64,000 nt of DNA. Origin: Spirochaetota bacterium. Lineage in GTDB: Bacteria > Spirochaetota > UBA4802 > UBA5550. The stretch covers positions 239,380 through 303,379 of the forward strand of contig JAFGBT010000006.1 in NCBI GenBank assembly GCA_016933025.1, written 5' to 3'. Positions 51,132 to 59,683 of this stretch are shown here, piece after piece. Every line of letters begins with the position of its first letter. Position 1 is the first letter of the stretch. A program made the position numbers and the translations under genes. The notes under the pieces are model-generated. The model saw nothing but the letters and a program-made list of their open reading frames with translations. It was not told the DNA's origin and searched no databases.

Positions 51132-52589
51132 ATGAGAACGCATGCAAAGAAAATCATCGTCGCGTCGCTTGCCGCGGCAACCCTCTCGATCGGCATCGCC
51201 GCGAACTACGAGCGTGTCGTGTACCTGCACGACTGCGCCCTGGCCCTGTACATCCGGGTCGCAGAGACCATCTTCCCGTCAGGCGGCTCCCTCACGGTCG
51301 TCGACCACCGCATCTACCGGCGGCACGTGCGCACCTTCCGGGATCTCCCCCGCGGCTTCATGCACGCCGGGGGGCTCCTGGTCTACATGGCAGACCGCGA
51401 TATCCGCCTGAAGGACGTCGCTGCCCAGGCGGTACGGTACACCGGTTACTTCCGAGCCTCCCGGCTGGCCGGCGACATCCGGGAGTACAACGGCCTCAGG
51501 GTGAGCGAGGTCCACGCGGGTTCCATACTGGTCATCCCGGGCGCGTCCCCGTCGCTGGTTCCGGACGCCAGGAACCGGACCATGCCGGACCTCATAACCG
51601 CCCGCGGCCTCTACTTCAGCATCACCAGCGTCGGCTCCGGCCTGATCCTCAAAAACCTCGGCCGGTACCGGGCCCTCGGCATCAACACGATCGTCTTCGA
51701 CGTCAAGGACATCCCCGGCATCGTCGGCTACTGCAGCCGCGTCCCCGCGGTGCGCGGGTACAACACGCACGAGAAGCGCTCCATAGACAACATCGATACC
51801 TTCATCCGGATCCTCAAGGCGAACGGCTTCTACACGGTCGCCCGCATCGCCGTGTTCCACGACCGTCTCCTCCGGAAGCGCGACCCGGGTCTCGCCATCC
51901 GCTCGAAGCGAGGCGGGATCTGGAACCCGGGCGACAAGGAAAAATGGTGCGACCCGACAAACAAAAAAGTGCAGGACTACAACATCAGCATCGCCCTCGA
52001 GCTGGCGGACATGGGCGTCGACGAGATACAGTTCGACTACATCCGCTTCCCCACCACCGGGAACATCGCGGACGCCGACTTCACGTACGATTTCGGGAGA
52101 ATGTCGCGCGCCGAATGCATCACGCATTTTTTAAAAAGGGCCCACGGCCTGATAGCGGCGCGCAACGCGCGCCTCTCCATCGACATCTTCGGGGTCGTGG
52201 CATGGGGGAAGCCCGTCGACATCAACAGCACCGGCCAGCGGATAGAGCTCCTCGCACCCCACTGCGACGTCATCTCGCCCATGCTCTATCCCTCGCACTT
52301 CAACGACGACTTCGACGGGTACGCGAAACCGGGCGACAACCCGTACTATTTCATCCACAGCGGGTGCCGCAAGGTGCTGGCGATGGCCGTGAAACACGCG
52401 ATCGTCCGCCCCTGGCTCCAGGCCTTCCGGTGGCGGGTCTCCAACTACAACAGGAAGTACATACTGACCCAGATACAGGCGACCAACGACTCGGGCGCGA
52501 AGGGCTGGCTCTTCTGGAACGCGTCGAACGACTACGGCACCGTGCTCAACGCCCTCGAGGACATGAACGGATCGAAGGAGAAGCCATGA
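51132..52589 (+). CDS. Putative glycoside hydrolase, DUF4015 family
   Basis: The 485-residue protein has an N-terminal signal or anchor (IIVASLAAATLSIGIAANY), then a TIM-barrel-like domain from about residue 155: ARGLYFSITSVGS, LGINTIVFDVKD, YTVARIAVFHDRL, DEIQFDYIRFP (acid residue block) and SIDIFGVVAW, DVISPMLYPSHF. DUF4015 proteins are predicted to cut polysaccharides of the envelope. It overlaps the next gene by 4 bases (ATGA). A GC-rich alternate frame covers the same DNA but lacks any domain. Confidence 0.8.
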   Translation: MRTHAKKIIVASLAAATLSIGIAANYERVVYLHDCALALYIRVAETIFPSGGSLTVVDHRIYRRHVRTFRDLPRGFMHAGGLLVYMADRDIRLKDVAAQAVRYTGYFRASRLAGDIREYNGLRVSEVHAGSILVIPGASPSLVPDARNRTMPDLITARGLYFSITSVGSGLILKNLGRYRALGINTIVFDVKDIPGIVGYCSRVPAVRGYNTHEKRSIDNIDTFIRILKANGFYTVARIAVFHDRLLRKRDPGLAIRSKRGGIWNPGDKEKWCDPTNKKVQDYNISIALELADMGVDEIQFDYIRFPTTGNIADADFTYDFGRMSRAECITHFLKRAHGLIAARNARLSIDIFGVVAWGKPVDINSTGQRIELLAPHCDVISPMLYPSHFNDDFDGYAKPGDNPYYFIHSGCRKVLAMAVKHAIVRPWLQAFRWRVSNYNRKYILTQIQATNDSGAKGWLFWNASNDYGTVLNALEDMNGSKEKP

Positions 52590-53110
52590 AATACGACCTG
52601 GGCGACATGAAGGTGATCATCGAGGGCGACTGCTACATAGCGGAAAACGCGGCGGTCATCGGCGCCGTGCGCCTCCGCAACAACGCGAGCGTCTGGTGGG
52701 GGGCGGTGGTGCGGGCCGACGAGGGCTCGATTGGTATCGGCGAAGATTCCAACATCCAGGACGGTGCCGTGCTCCACTGCGAGGCCGGGTTCGACCTGAC
52801 CGTCGGTCGGGGCGTCACCGTGGCCCACCGTGCCGTGCTGCACGGCTGCACCGTCGGCGACAACAGCCTGATCGGCATCGGCGCCGTTGTCCTGAACGGC
52901 GCGGCGATCGGCTCCAACTGCTTCGTCGCTGCCGGCGCCCTGGTGCTCGAGGGAGCGCACATACCGGACAACTCCCTGGTGCTCGGCTCCCCTGCCAGGG
53001 TCGCGCGCCAGGTGACGCCGGAGCAGATCGAGGAGATCCGCCACGCGGCCGAGCACTATGTCAGGAATTTCAAAATGTATAAAAAGCTCCTGGCAAAGCT
53101 CCCTGAATAA
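52586..53110 (+). CDS. Gamma-carbonic anhydrase family protein
   Basis: The 174-residue protein is a left-handed beta helix of hexapeptide repeats: IAENAAVIGAVRL, SVWWGAVVRADEG, then IQDGAVLHCEAGF, VTVAHRAVLHGCTVGDNSLIGIGAVVLNGA and a C-terminal helix (IRHAAEHYVRNFKMYKKLL). The zinc-binding histidines (LHC, AHRAVLHG) are present. Relatives bind metal; not all are active anhydrases. It is translationally coupled to the DUF4015 gene. Confidence 0.88.
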   Translation: MKYDLGDMKVIIEGDCYIAENAAVIGAVRLRNNASVWWGAVVRADEGSIGIGEDSNIQDGAVLHCEAGFDLTVGRGVTVAHRAVLHGCTVGDNSLIGIGAVVLNGAAIGSNCFVAAGALVLEGAHIPDNSLVLGSPARVARQVTPEQIEEIRHAAEHYVRNFKMYKKLLAKLPE

Positions 53111-53137
53111 GTCGTTCTCAATCAGTTAATTACCCAT

Positions 53138-53408
53138 GTGTAAAAATGGGAGATCGGGGGGATGGGAACTATTGGCTCAACCTCTATTGTTTCAACAGGA
53201 TCTGGATAGACTTCATAGACAGATATGTCACCCCGAGTCCTTCGGCTTCGCTCAGGACAGGCTCCGTCGAGGGGGATGTCACCCCGAGCGTAGTCGAGGG
53301 GTGGCTATGCCTGTTTTGTCTTTTTCCCTGTCATGTCTCGACTACGCTCGACATGACAGAGTGCCTTCGTTCGTGATGGCAGAGTGCCTTCGCTCGCGAT
53401 GACAGGGT
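53138..53408. repeat. MITE-like repeat, copy 3 (right end unclear)
   Basis: The left end GTGTAAAAATGGGAGATCGG matches the left ends at 38346 and 43884. The interior has CACCCCGAG repeats and a hairpin with TCGACTACGCTCGACATGAC. The right inverted repeat is not clear, so this copy may be truncated. It fills the 339-bp gap before larA. Confidence 0.55.
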
Positions 53409-53449
53409 GTATGAATTTCTTCTATCTCCACAATTCCTGTTCTGAAACA

Positions 53450-54766
53450 TTATTCCCCCACGATCGGAAACGTCACACCGCCCTCCGGGAACACGGCCAC
53501 AGTCGCATGCTTGCCGATCTTTTTCACCCCGTGCCTTATAACGTCCGCCGGCTCCGCGCACCGGACGAAAAAGCCGAGCTGCTTTGCCTCGCCGGCCGAG
53601 AGCGAGGGCACGTAGAAGTACATATCGTACTGGCGCACCAGCTGCAGGCTGTAGTAGACCAGGAACTTCTCCTCCACGCCGAGGCCCTTGCGCACCCTGT
53701 CGAGGAATCCGCGCACCCGCGCCGGCCCGATGAGCCGGAGGATCGCCTTGAGGACCGGGAGCGGCGCGCCCTTCGGCGGCTTGATGTCGTCCAGGCCCCG
53801 CTCCGCCCGCATGAAGGCCATGACCGCGCCGCCCGGCGCGAGCGCCGGCAGCGAGTTGCCGACGCACTTCATGCTCTGCTTGAAGTTGATGTCCATGGGG
53901 AACGAATTGACGATGATGCCGTCGACCTGCCGCTCGATCTCGAGACCGCACACCGCCCGGTTGAACGCGATGCCGGCCCGGTGCGCCTTGATCGGATCGC
54001 CCGCGAACGACGCGATGATCTTCCCCCCGTGGTCGAGCACGACGTTCACGCAGAAGATGTCGGCCGCGATCATGCGGCGGATCTCCTCCAGGTCCTGCCG
54101 GAACGAGTTCTCCTCCGGCATGACGCCGACCCGGTTGAACCGGTACGGCGGCTCCGCGATTATCTCGTGGTGGATCCCGATGGTCTCCGAGTAGGCCACG
54201 CCGGGGAGAATGTTCTTCATCCCGCCGCCGAACCCGGCCCACAGGTGCGGCTCCACCAGCCCGACCAGCACGACCAGGTCCGCGTCCTTCAAGCGCCTGT
54301 TGAGATATATCGGCGTGTTTCGCGAGGTGGACCCGAAGTAGTGGTTTTTGTTCAGGTCAAACGCGTCGTGGTTCTCCCATTTCACCTTCTTGAGGTTGGC
54401 CGCGCCGATCTTCTCCGCCATCTCAGAAACATTCATCGGCGTGTGGATCCCGAGGGCCGGGATCACGGTCACGGCCTTGAGCGACGCCCCGGACTTCTTC
54501 AGCGCGTCGAGTATGATATGAAAGAACTTATGCGCCGGGGTCGGCCGGGTGTTGTCGTCCACCACGATGACGATCTTCTTCCCCCTGAGCTTCCGACCCT
54601 GGAGCGGCTTCGCCCCGACCGGCTTTTTCAGCGACTCCTTCACCGCCGCCAGCTCGTCAACCTTCTTCTTTTTCCCGGCCGATTTTCTCTCCGGGAAGAT
54701 CACGTTCCAGGTATCGGGCACATCGACCGAAAGGGACCCGGGACCCCAGGGGAGCTTGACTTCCAT
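53450..54766 (-). CDS. LarA-family lactate racemase-like protein (DUF2088)
   Basis: The 438-residue protein has the LarA features KIVIVVDDNTRPTPAHKFF, PALGIHTPMN and HLWAGFGGGMKNILPGVA. LarA interconverts D- and L-lactate with a nickel pincer cofactor; distant relatives act on other 2-hydroxyacids. Cofactor genes larB, larC and larE are not nearby, so the exact substrate is uncertain. It lies alone between a repeat element and a 309-bp gap. Confidence 0.85.
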   Translation of the reverse strand: MEVKLPWGPGSLSVDVPDTWNVIFPERKSAGKKKKVDELAAVKESLKKPVGAKPLQGRKLRGKKIVIVVDDNTRPTPAHKFFHIILDALKKSGASLKAVTVIPALGIHTPMNVSEMAEKIGAANLKKVKWENHDAFDLNKNHYFGSTSRNTPIYLNRRLKDADLVVLVGLVEPHLWAGFGGGMKNILPGVAYSETIGIHHEIIAEPPYRFNRVGVMPEENSFRQDLEEIRRMIAADIFCVNVVLDHGGKIIASFAGDPIKAHRAGIAFNRAVCGLEIERQVDGIIVNSFPMDINFKQSMKCVGNSLPALAPGGAVMAFMRAERGLDDIKPPKGAPLPVLKAILRLIGPARVRGFLDRVRKGLGVEEKFLVYYSLQLVRQYDMYFYVPSLSAGEAKQLGFFVRCAEPADVIRHGVKKIGKHATVAVFPEGGVTFPIVGE

Positions 54767-55075
54767 ATGTCACCTCGCAGGATGGGATGATTGACCCGCC
54801 GCTCTGTTATGTGTGTATAGAATAAAACCCCGTTCCGCGGCGACCCTATCATGCATAATCGCCATGTTAATGATTTTTGCAAGCACTTTATTGGCAGGCC
54901 TGCAGCGCGGCAGGCGCTCGCGCGCACCGCAGTCACGCAGCCCCCCGGCAGTCTGTTTTTTTCTTGAAATTGTAATTGCATCATGATAGCATACAGATCC
55001 AGGGGACGGGATCCCCGGCGGCGCAAACAATAATATCGCACGTCCAACACCCTGATAATTGACACCGGGCACGCC
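54767..55075. other. 309-bp non-coding gap
   Basis: No convincing ORF is seen. It separates two divergent genes (larA-like and the outer-membrane protein) and so should hold both promoters. The DNA shifts from GC-rich to AT-richer toward 55075. Confidence 0.45.
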
Positions 55076-55723
55076 ATGAAAAAAATTTCATTATCATTTA
55101 TTGTAGGGTTACTATTAATCTCGCATACAGGCGCATGGGCATTGGGTGTCGGCGGTCATGTCAACATTGCCGGCGCAAAAAGCCGTATTATTTTATCAAA
55201 CAGCAAAATGCGGGCCAACATTTTTCTGTACGGCTATGGCCTTACGCTTGATATCAATGTGAATGATGTATTTCATTATCGCACAACTTTTACCTATGAC
55301 CGATTGAATAACAATAATTTGGACCTTGACTTTTTTAATCGATTAAGCCTGATTAATTCATTCGGATTTACTATTGTTAATGAAAATCGGTTCAGACTCC
55401 ATATGGGACCGCAACTCGGATTTCGATATCAATTTTGCGAAACAGACAGCGTGATGGTACACGAAATCATAAGCAATTCGCATTATGAAACAAAATTCTT
55501 CGGTCTCGGCATTGGAGGAATATTTGGAATAGATATTAAACTGTCAGAGAAGGCGGCCATTGCCCCGGAAATCGGGTTAAGGTACGAATTTATCACCGGC
55601 AGAATCAAGCAAACGATGACAACGTTATTCATTCCGCCGTATAAAAGCCGGTCAAGCGAAATTGTAAAAGCTCATGGCATTGAAGGCGGGCTGTCCATCG
55701 GTGTTCTGTATAATATTGATTAA
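55076..55723 (+). CDS. Probable outer-membrane beta-barrel protein, 215 aa
   Basis: A signal peptide (MKKISLSFIVGLLLISHTGA, cleaved near AWA) precedes amphipathic strands (FLYGYGLTLDINVNDVFHYRTTFTYDRL, FRLHMGPQLGFRYQF, FGLGIGGIFGIDIKLSEKAAIAPEIGLRYEFI). The protein looks like an 8-strand porin-like barrel. The gene is AT-richer than its neighbours, suggesting foreign origin. I do not recognise the family. Confidence 0.65.
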   Translation: MKKISLSFIVGLLLISHTGAWALGVGGHVNIAGAKSRIILSNSKMRANIFLYGYGLTLDINVNDVFHYRTTFTYDRLNNNNLDLDFFNRLSLINSFGFTIVNENRFRLHMGPQLGFRYQFCETDSVMVHEIISNSHYETKFFGLGIGGIFGIDIKLSEKAAIAPEIGLRYEFITGRIKQTMTTLFIPPYKSRSSEIVKAHGIEGGLSIGVLYNID

Positions 55724-55839
55724 TGCTGTCTCGCCCGTCCCGGTACCGGCACCGTGCCCACCGGAGCGCGGCAGTGAATAAAATTCTTTTACGCAGGATA
55801 GACGCCGCGAACGCGTTAACGCAAATGGAAACCACCAGC

Positions 55840-56301
55840 ATGGATTTAATAATCTGCAGTTCACCGGAAGATTTCCTCGTGGCGAAATCTTTAACTCTCG
55901 ATTATGTCAAATGGCTCGATATTGATCTGTCGTTCCAGGATATCAATGGCGAACTTGATCATTTTAATGAACTGTATTCAAAACCTGACGGATGCTTTCT
56001 GTATATAAAACAAAACAACACGGTAGCCGGCGGCGGGGCTTTCCGCGAACTTGAACCGCGTATCTGCGAAATGAAAAGGCTCTTTGTGTATCCGGAATTT
56101 CAGGGAAATAACTTCGGCAAAATTATTTGCGACGCCCTGATACAATCAGCGCGCGACTATGGCTACAGCACAATGCGATTGGATACAATTCCAAAACTCG
56201 ATAAAGCCATCAAGCTATATGAACGAATCGGTTTTTATTATATCGATAAATACCGGCCCAATCCCGATGCATCCGCCAGGTTCATGGAATTGGCCCTGTA
56301 A
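55840..56301 (+). CDS. GNAT-family N-acetyltransferase
   Basis: From the ATG at 55840 (MDLIICSSPEDFLVAKSL) the ~153-residue protein has the GNAT core: GGGAFRELEPRICEMKRLFVYPEFQGNNFGKIICDALIQSARDYG with the acetyl-CoA loop QGNNFGK, and ALKLYERIGF-like AIKLYERIGFYYIDKY. The substrate is unknown. An in-frame ATG at 55825 or a start as early as 55723 is possible, but those parts do not resemble the family. It shares the AT-richer composition of the preceding gene. Confidence 0.78.
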   Translation: MDLIICSSPEDFLVAKSLTLDYVKWLDIDLSFQDINGELDHFNELYSKPDGCFLYIKQNNTVAGGGAFRELEPRICEMKRLFVYPEFQGNNFGKIICDALIQSARDYGYSTMRLDTIPKLDKAIKLYERIGFYYIDKYRPNPDASARFMELAL

Positions 56302-56411
56302 TATCCCGCGAATTGCCGCATGCCGCCCGGCCGCGCGCTTCTTCCGCTATCCGCAGCGGTCTGATTTTCGCAGACCTGTTAACGCTTCCCCGCGCCCATC
56401 CGGCACCGCGC

Positions 56412-57527
56412 CTACAGCGGGCTCTTGATCCCCTTCAGCTTCGGATCGTACACCTTCGTATAAATGGACGTCGTGGTGATGTTCTTGTGCCCGAGGAGCG
56501 CCTGTATGTGCCGCAGCGATATCCCGTTCTCTAACAGGTGCGTGGCGAACGAATGGCGCAGGTCGTGCGGCGACGCCTTCTTGCTGATGCCCGCCCTCCT
56601 GATCGCCCGCTCCAGCACCTTCTGCACCGTCCTGCCGGACAGCGGGTGGCTCCGGCCATACCGGTCTTTGCCAGATGACAGGAACAGGTACTCCTCCCCC
56701 CTCTTCCCCTTCATGAAACGCTTCAGGTCGTCTGCAATCTTATCGGAAAAAATGGTGATGCGGTCCTTCCCTCCCTTCCCTTCCTTCACGTGGATCGACA
56801 GCCGCGCGAGATCGACGTCCCTCACCCGCAGGCCAAGCAGTTCCGAAAGCCTGAGCCCCGACGAATAGATCAGCGCGATCATGGTGCGGTGCTTCAGGTT
56901 TTTGATGCTGTCCAATATCCTGTTGATCTCCTCCCGGGAAAAAACGACCGGGAGGTGCTTCGAGCTGCGAACTCCCTCAACAAACGAAAGATCGATGTTC
57001 ATATTCAAGACATTCTTGAAGTAATACGCGAGCGAAAATTTGTACACGCGAACAGTCGACGCCGAGGCCCTTTTATCATTATTCAGGTACAGAAAATATT
57101 CGCGAAAATCCGCGTGATTCATGTCGTCGATGTATTTATTTTTACGCTCCATGCACCACGCATGAATCATGCGTATAGCGCTTGAATATATCTTAATGGT
57201 CTTGCGCGAATAGCGCTTAAGCTTAAGCGCGTCAATAAGCCCGGCATATTGACGCGGCAGAGGCAGCGGACCGTCGGAATAGTCATCGGTTATTCGCACA
57301 GTGGATGATTCAACCGTTTCATTTGCAAACCATTCCTCGACTACTTTAAAAGCATAACGATATACGCCGAGAGTTTTTTGAAAATAATCGCGCACCAGAA
57401 CAAAGTCATTGTATTTGATTTTACTCCGATTTTTTTCAAAATATTCAATAATATTTTCGTTAGATATGTATATAGCATTTTTCCAGGAATATTTCTCCAG
57501 CAGCATCTGCAAGATCTTATTATCCAT
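56412..57527 (-). CDS. Tyrosine recombinase divergent from the cassette array (not canonical IntI)
   Basis: The 371-residue protein has an N-terminal extension (1-88), a SAM-like core-binding domain (~90-180: RYSRKTIKIYSSAIRMIHAW) and a C-terminal catalytic domain with R226 (SSGLRLSELLGLRV), K251, H321-R324 (PHDLRHSFATHLL), H347 (LLGHKNI) and Y356 (SIYTKVY). The tail KGIKSPL resembles IntI ends, but the ~35-residue insertion IntI has before the HxxR box is missing: GKGGKDR leads to LFLSSGKDRYGRSHPLSGRT directly. GGGAGGGG lies 5-6 bases before the ATG at 57527. It is transcribed away from the array, as integron integrases are. It may instead be an unrelated XerC/D-like enzyme. Confidence 0.9.
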   Translation of the reverse strand: MDNKILQMLLEKYSWKNAIYISNENIIEYFEKNRSKIKYNDFVLVRDYFQKTLGVYRYAFKVVEEWFANETVESSTVRITDDYSDGPLPLPRQYAGLIDALKLKRYSRKTIKIYSSAIRMIHAWCMERKNKYIDDMNHADFREYFLYLNNDKRASASTVRVYKFSLAYYFKNVLNMNIDLSFVEGVRSSKHLPVVFSREEINRILDSIKNLKHRTMIALIYSSGLRLSELLGLRVRDVDLARLSIHVKEGKGGKDRITIFSDKIADDLKRFMKGKRGEEYLFLSSGKDRYGRSHPLSGRTVQKVLERAIRRAGISKKASPHDLRHSFATHLLENGISLRHIQALLGHKNITTTSIYTKVYDPKLKGIKSPL

Positions 57528-57697
57528 AATTATCCCCTCCCAAATATTTTCGGCCATCAATTGTCACTGCATATATAAACGAATATAGTTTTCGCCCATT
57601 AAAAATTTTTTTAATAAATAGTGAATTTTTTTATTATTGACATTCGACTCGCCTACTGGCAGGCTATAGTAGATCAACGAAAATTCAGACAATTTTA
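57528..57697. promoter_or_regulatory. AT-rich leader between recombinase and first cassette, candidate attI region
   Basis: This 170-bp stretch separates the recombinase start from the first GTT junction. TTGACA at 57637 and TATAGT at 57665 on the + strand are 22 bp apart, longer than ideal. On the minus strand TTGTCT at about 57686-57691 with TATAGC 18 bp away could serve the recombinase. By position it would include the array's primary insertion site; no direct repeats like those of attI were recognised. Confidence 0.4.
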
Positions 57698-57698
57698 G

Positions 57699-58168
57699 TT
57701 GTACGCAATACGGCGCATTCCTCTTGTTTACTTGCTTTTTGCCGGCCTCCTGCCGGCCCTTTATACTGTAGGCAATTTCTTTCTTAAAATAGTATTCTTT
57801 TCGCAGGATGGCTCATTTTCATTATTGATGACTATATTTTGATCTTTTTTATGTTTTTATTAAATTAACCCTCACCTCTTGATCTTCTTGTGATCTTTTC
57901 CTTTCTATATCTCTGTTTCTATTTATTATTTTTTTATTTACTTCTTCTACTCATTAGCTCTTGCTCATTCCATCATTATGTAGTTTTTATTAATTTTTCA
58001 TGTTTTTTAATACTTCACAATTCTGCCTGGTCTTTTTATGCTCTGGTTTAATATATGAATTCTTGTTTCATTTCCTGTATTGTTAATAATTTATTATCCA
58101 CAATCACTCCTCACCTTTCTTGCCGCTGCCTTCCTGCCAGCGGCACGTCCAGGTTCGCGCCGTACTGC
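57699..58168. other. Body of cassette 1, no recognisable gene
   Basis: The unit is T-rich on the + strand with no ORF that has a proper start and more than 60 codons on either strand. Small hairpins GCCGGC/GCCGGC (57741-57757) and GCCGCTG/CAGCGGC (about 58122-58144) are seen. A 17-codon reverse ORF starting at 58101 (GTG) begins MDNKLLT, a chance or relic resemblance to the recombinase start. It may be a decayed or non-coding cassette. Confidence 0.55.
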
Positions 58169-58331
58169 GTACAACACGGCGTTTGCGCGGCTACCTATAG
58201 TGACCCGTTCCTGGCACCCTCGTTTTTTACTTGAAATCGCCAATACGTTCCGGTAACATACCGCTCATAGGCCTTCGCTTCGCTTCGGCCTACGGCGCAA
58301 ACGCCGGAGACGTTATATGAAACGGCGTGCA
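58157..58331 (+). repeat. attC-like site 1 with extended outer arms
   Basis: The core runs from GTACAAC (58169-58175) to GTTATAT (58312-58318), 150 bp. CGGCGTTTGCGC just inside is perfectly complementary to GCGCAAACGCCG before GAGAC-GTT. The interior has a TAGGCC/GGCCTA hairpin and shares GCTACC and TTGAAATCGC-like blocks with site 2. The left outer arm (58157-58175) pairs with cassette 1's start (57698-57716); the right outer arm (58312-58331) pairs with cassette 2's end. Confidence 0.8.
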
Positions 58332-58474
58332 GCTTTTGAGGAAAAGAGCCGCGCATCCATGCGCGGCCTATAATAATTACTTAAAAAAATACTTGATTAA
58401 AAAAAATTTATCAATCATGAATAAACTCTAAACGATTATATTATATAGATATAATAATATTCTGGTAAGCATAA

Positions 58475-59683
58475 ATGTACATTAAATTAAATGAACTTGA
58501 AATTTTTTTAAATGCTATTTGTGATAAAAACAAAATTAATGGTTACACCCATAATTTCTACAGATATCCAGCTCGTTTTTCTCCTTTATTCGTGAGGTCT
58601 GCAATCAAATTATTTACAAAACCTGGTGATTTAGTATTAGATCCTTTCATGGGAGGAGGTACAACATTAGTTGAATCTAGACTATTGGGTAGAACATCAA
58701 TTGGTATAGATATAAATGAATTGGCTTGTTTTGTCGCCAATGTCAAAACAACTATTTACTCAAAGAATGATATAAATTACATGAAGAATTGGATTATTAA
58801 TATAAAAAGAAAATTACCAAATATATATAACAAAGTAGATATAAATGTTGATGACCATTATTTAAAAAATATTAATACTCCTCAAACTTGGCGAATAAAA
58901 AATTTAATAGCAGCAATCATCAACGAAATCGAAAAGATAGAAAAAATATCAATAAATAAATTTGCTCGCTGTGCATTGCTTAATACAGGACAATGGGCAC
59001 TTGATTGTAAAACAAATATTCCATCAATTAACGCTTTCATATCAAAATATATTGATAATTTCAATTCAATGATTTATGGTGCGACACAATTTTCTACTAA
59101 TGCAATAAATGTAAATCCACTTTATTCTAAAGAAGTAAAAAATAAAACACTATGCATAAATCGCTCTATTATTGGCATAGAAAATGATAAAAGAATAATT
59201 GAAAATAAAAAACCGAAATTAATTATTACCTCTCCCCCTTACCCAGGTGTTCATATAGTATATAACAGATGGCAAATTAATGGTAGGAAAGAAACACCTG
59301 CTTTATACTGGATATCAAATACACTAGACGGTAAAGGTGCATCGTATTATACACTTGGTCACCGGAACCAAAAAGATCTAGTTGATTACTATAACAATAT
59401 ATTTTATGCATTTAATTCAATTTCAAAAATAATTGATAAAAAGACCATAATAGTTCAAATGATTGCTTTCTCTGAACCAACATGGCAACTACCAAAATAT
59501 TTAGAAGTGATGAAAAGTGCTGGATTTAATGAAATCGACCTTTTTGAGAAAAAAAATAGACCCAATAATCGTCTATGGAGAAAAGTACCTCATAGAAAAT
59601 GGTATACCTCATTAAATAATAATACAAAATCAAATCAAGAAGTTATATTATTTCATCAACTCAATTCTAATTTTCGCCAGTAA
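58475..59683 (+). CDS. DNA methyltransferase (SPPY motif) in cassette 2
   Basis: The 402-residue protein has the SAM-binding motif DPFMGGGTT (56-64) with GIDINELA after it, and the catalytic motif TSPPYPG (252-258). SPPY is typical of N4-cytosine and some N6-adenine methylases. The DNA is about 30 percent GC, far below the core genes, so it was recently acquired. Its 3' end overlaps the convergent ATPase gene by 17 bp. The methylase is likely to protect host DNA from its partner; no nuclease domain is visible in it. The ATG at 58475 has a weak ribosome site. Confidence 0.88.
   Translation: MYIKLNELEIFLNAICDKNKINGYTHNFYRYPARFSPLFVRSAIKLFTKPGDLVLDPFMGGGTTLVESRLLGRTSIGIDINELACFVANVKTTIYSKNDINYMKNWIINIKRKLPNIYNKVDINVDDHYLKNINTPQTWRIKNLIAAIINEIEKIEKISINKFARCALLNTGQWALDCKTNIPSINAFISKYIDNFNSMIYGATQFSTNAINVNPLYSKEVKNKTLCINRSIIGIENDKRIIENKKPKLIITSPPYPGVHIVYNRWQINGRKETPALYWISNTLDGKGASYYTLGHRNQKDLVDYYNNIFYAFNSISKIIDKKTIIVQMIAFSEPTWQLPKYLEVMKSAGFNEIDLFEKKNRPNNRLWRKVPHRKWYTSLNNNTKSNQEVILFHQLNSNFRQ

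Noticed and set aside
51104..53110. A 668-residue open frame spanning the DUF4015 gene and continuing into the carbonic anhydrase
   Set aside because: Its first two thirds are a GC-rich, arginine- and proline-rich shadow of the DUF4015 gene in another frame; only the last 174 residues (from 52586) are a real protein.
53331..54242. A 303-residue minus-strand open frame overlapping larA
   Set aside because: The product is rich in Arg, Gly and Pro with no domain and lies in another frame of the clearly real LarA-like gene.
56412..57527. Calling the recombinase a canonical integron integrase IntI
   Set aside because: The insertion that defines IntI between the GKGxKDR and HxxRH motifs is missing, so the name would overstate the evidence.
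58048..58101. A 17-codon minus-strand ORF starting MDNKLL, similar to the recombinase start MDNKIL
   Set aside because: Similarity is limited to a few codons and an AT-rich leader, and the frame ends quickly; probably chance or a tiny relic.
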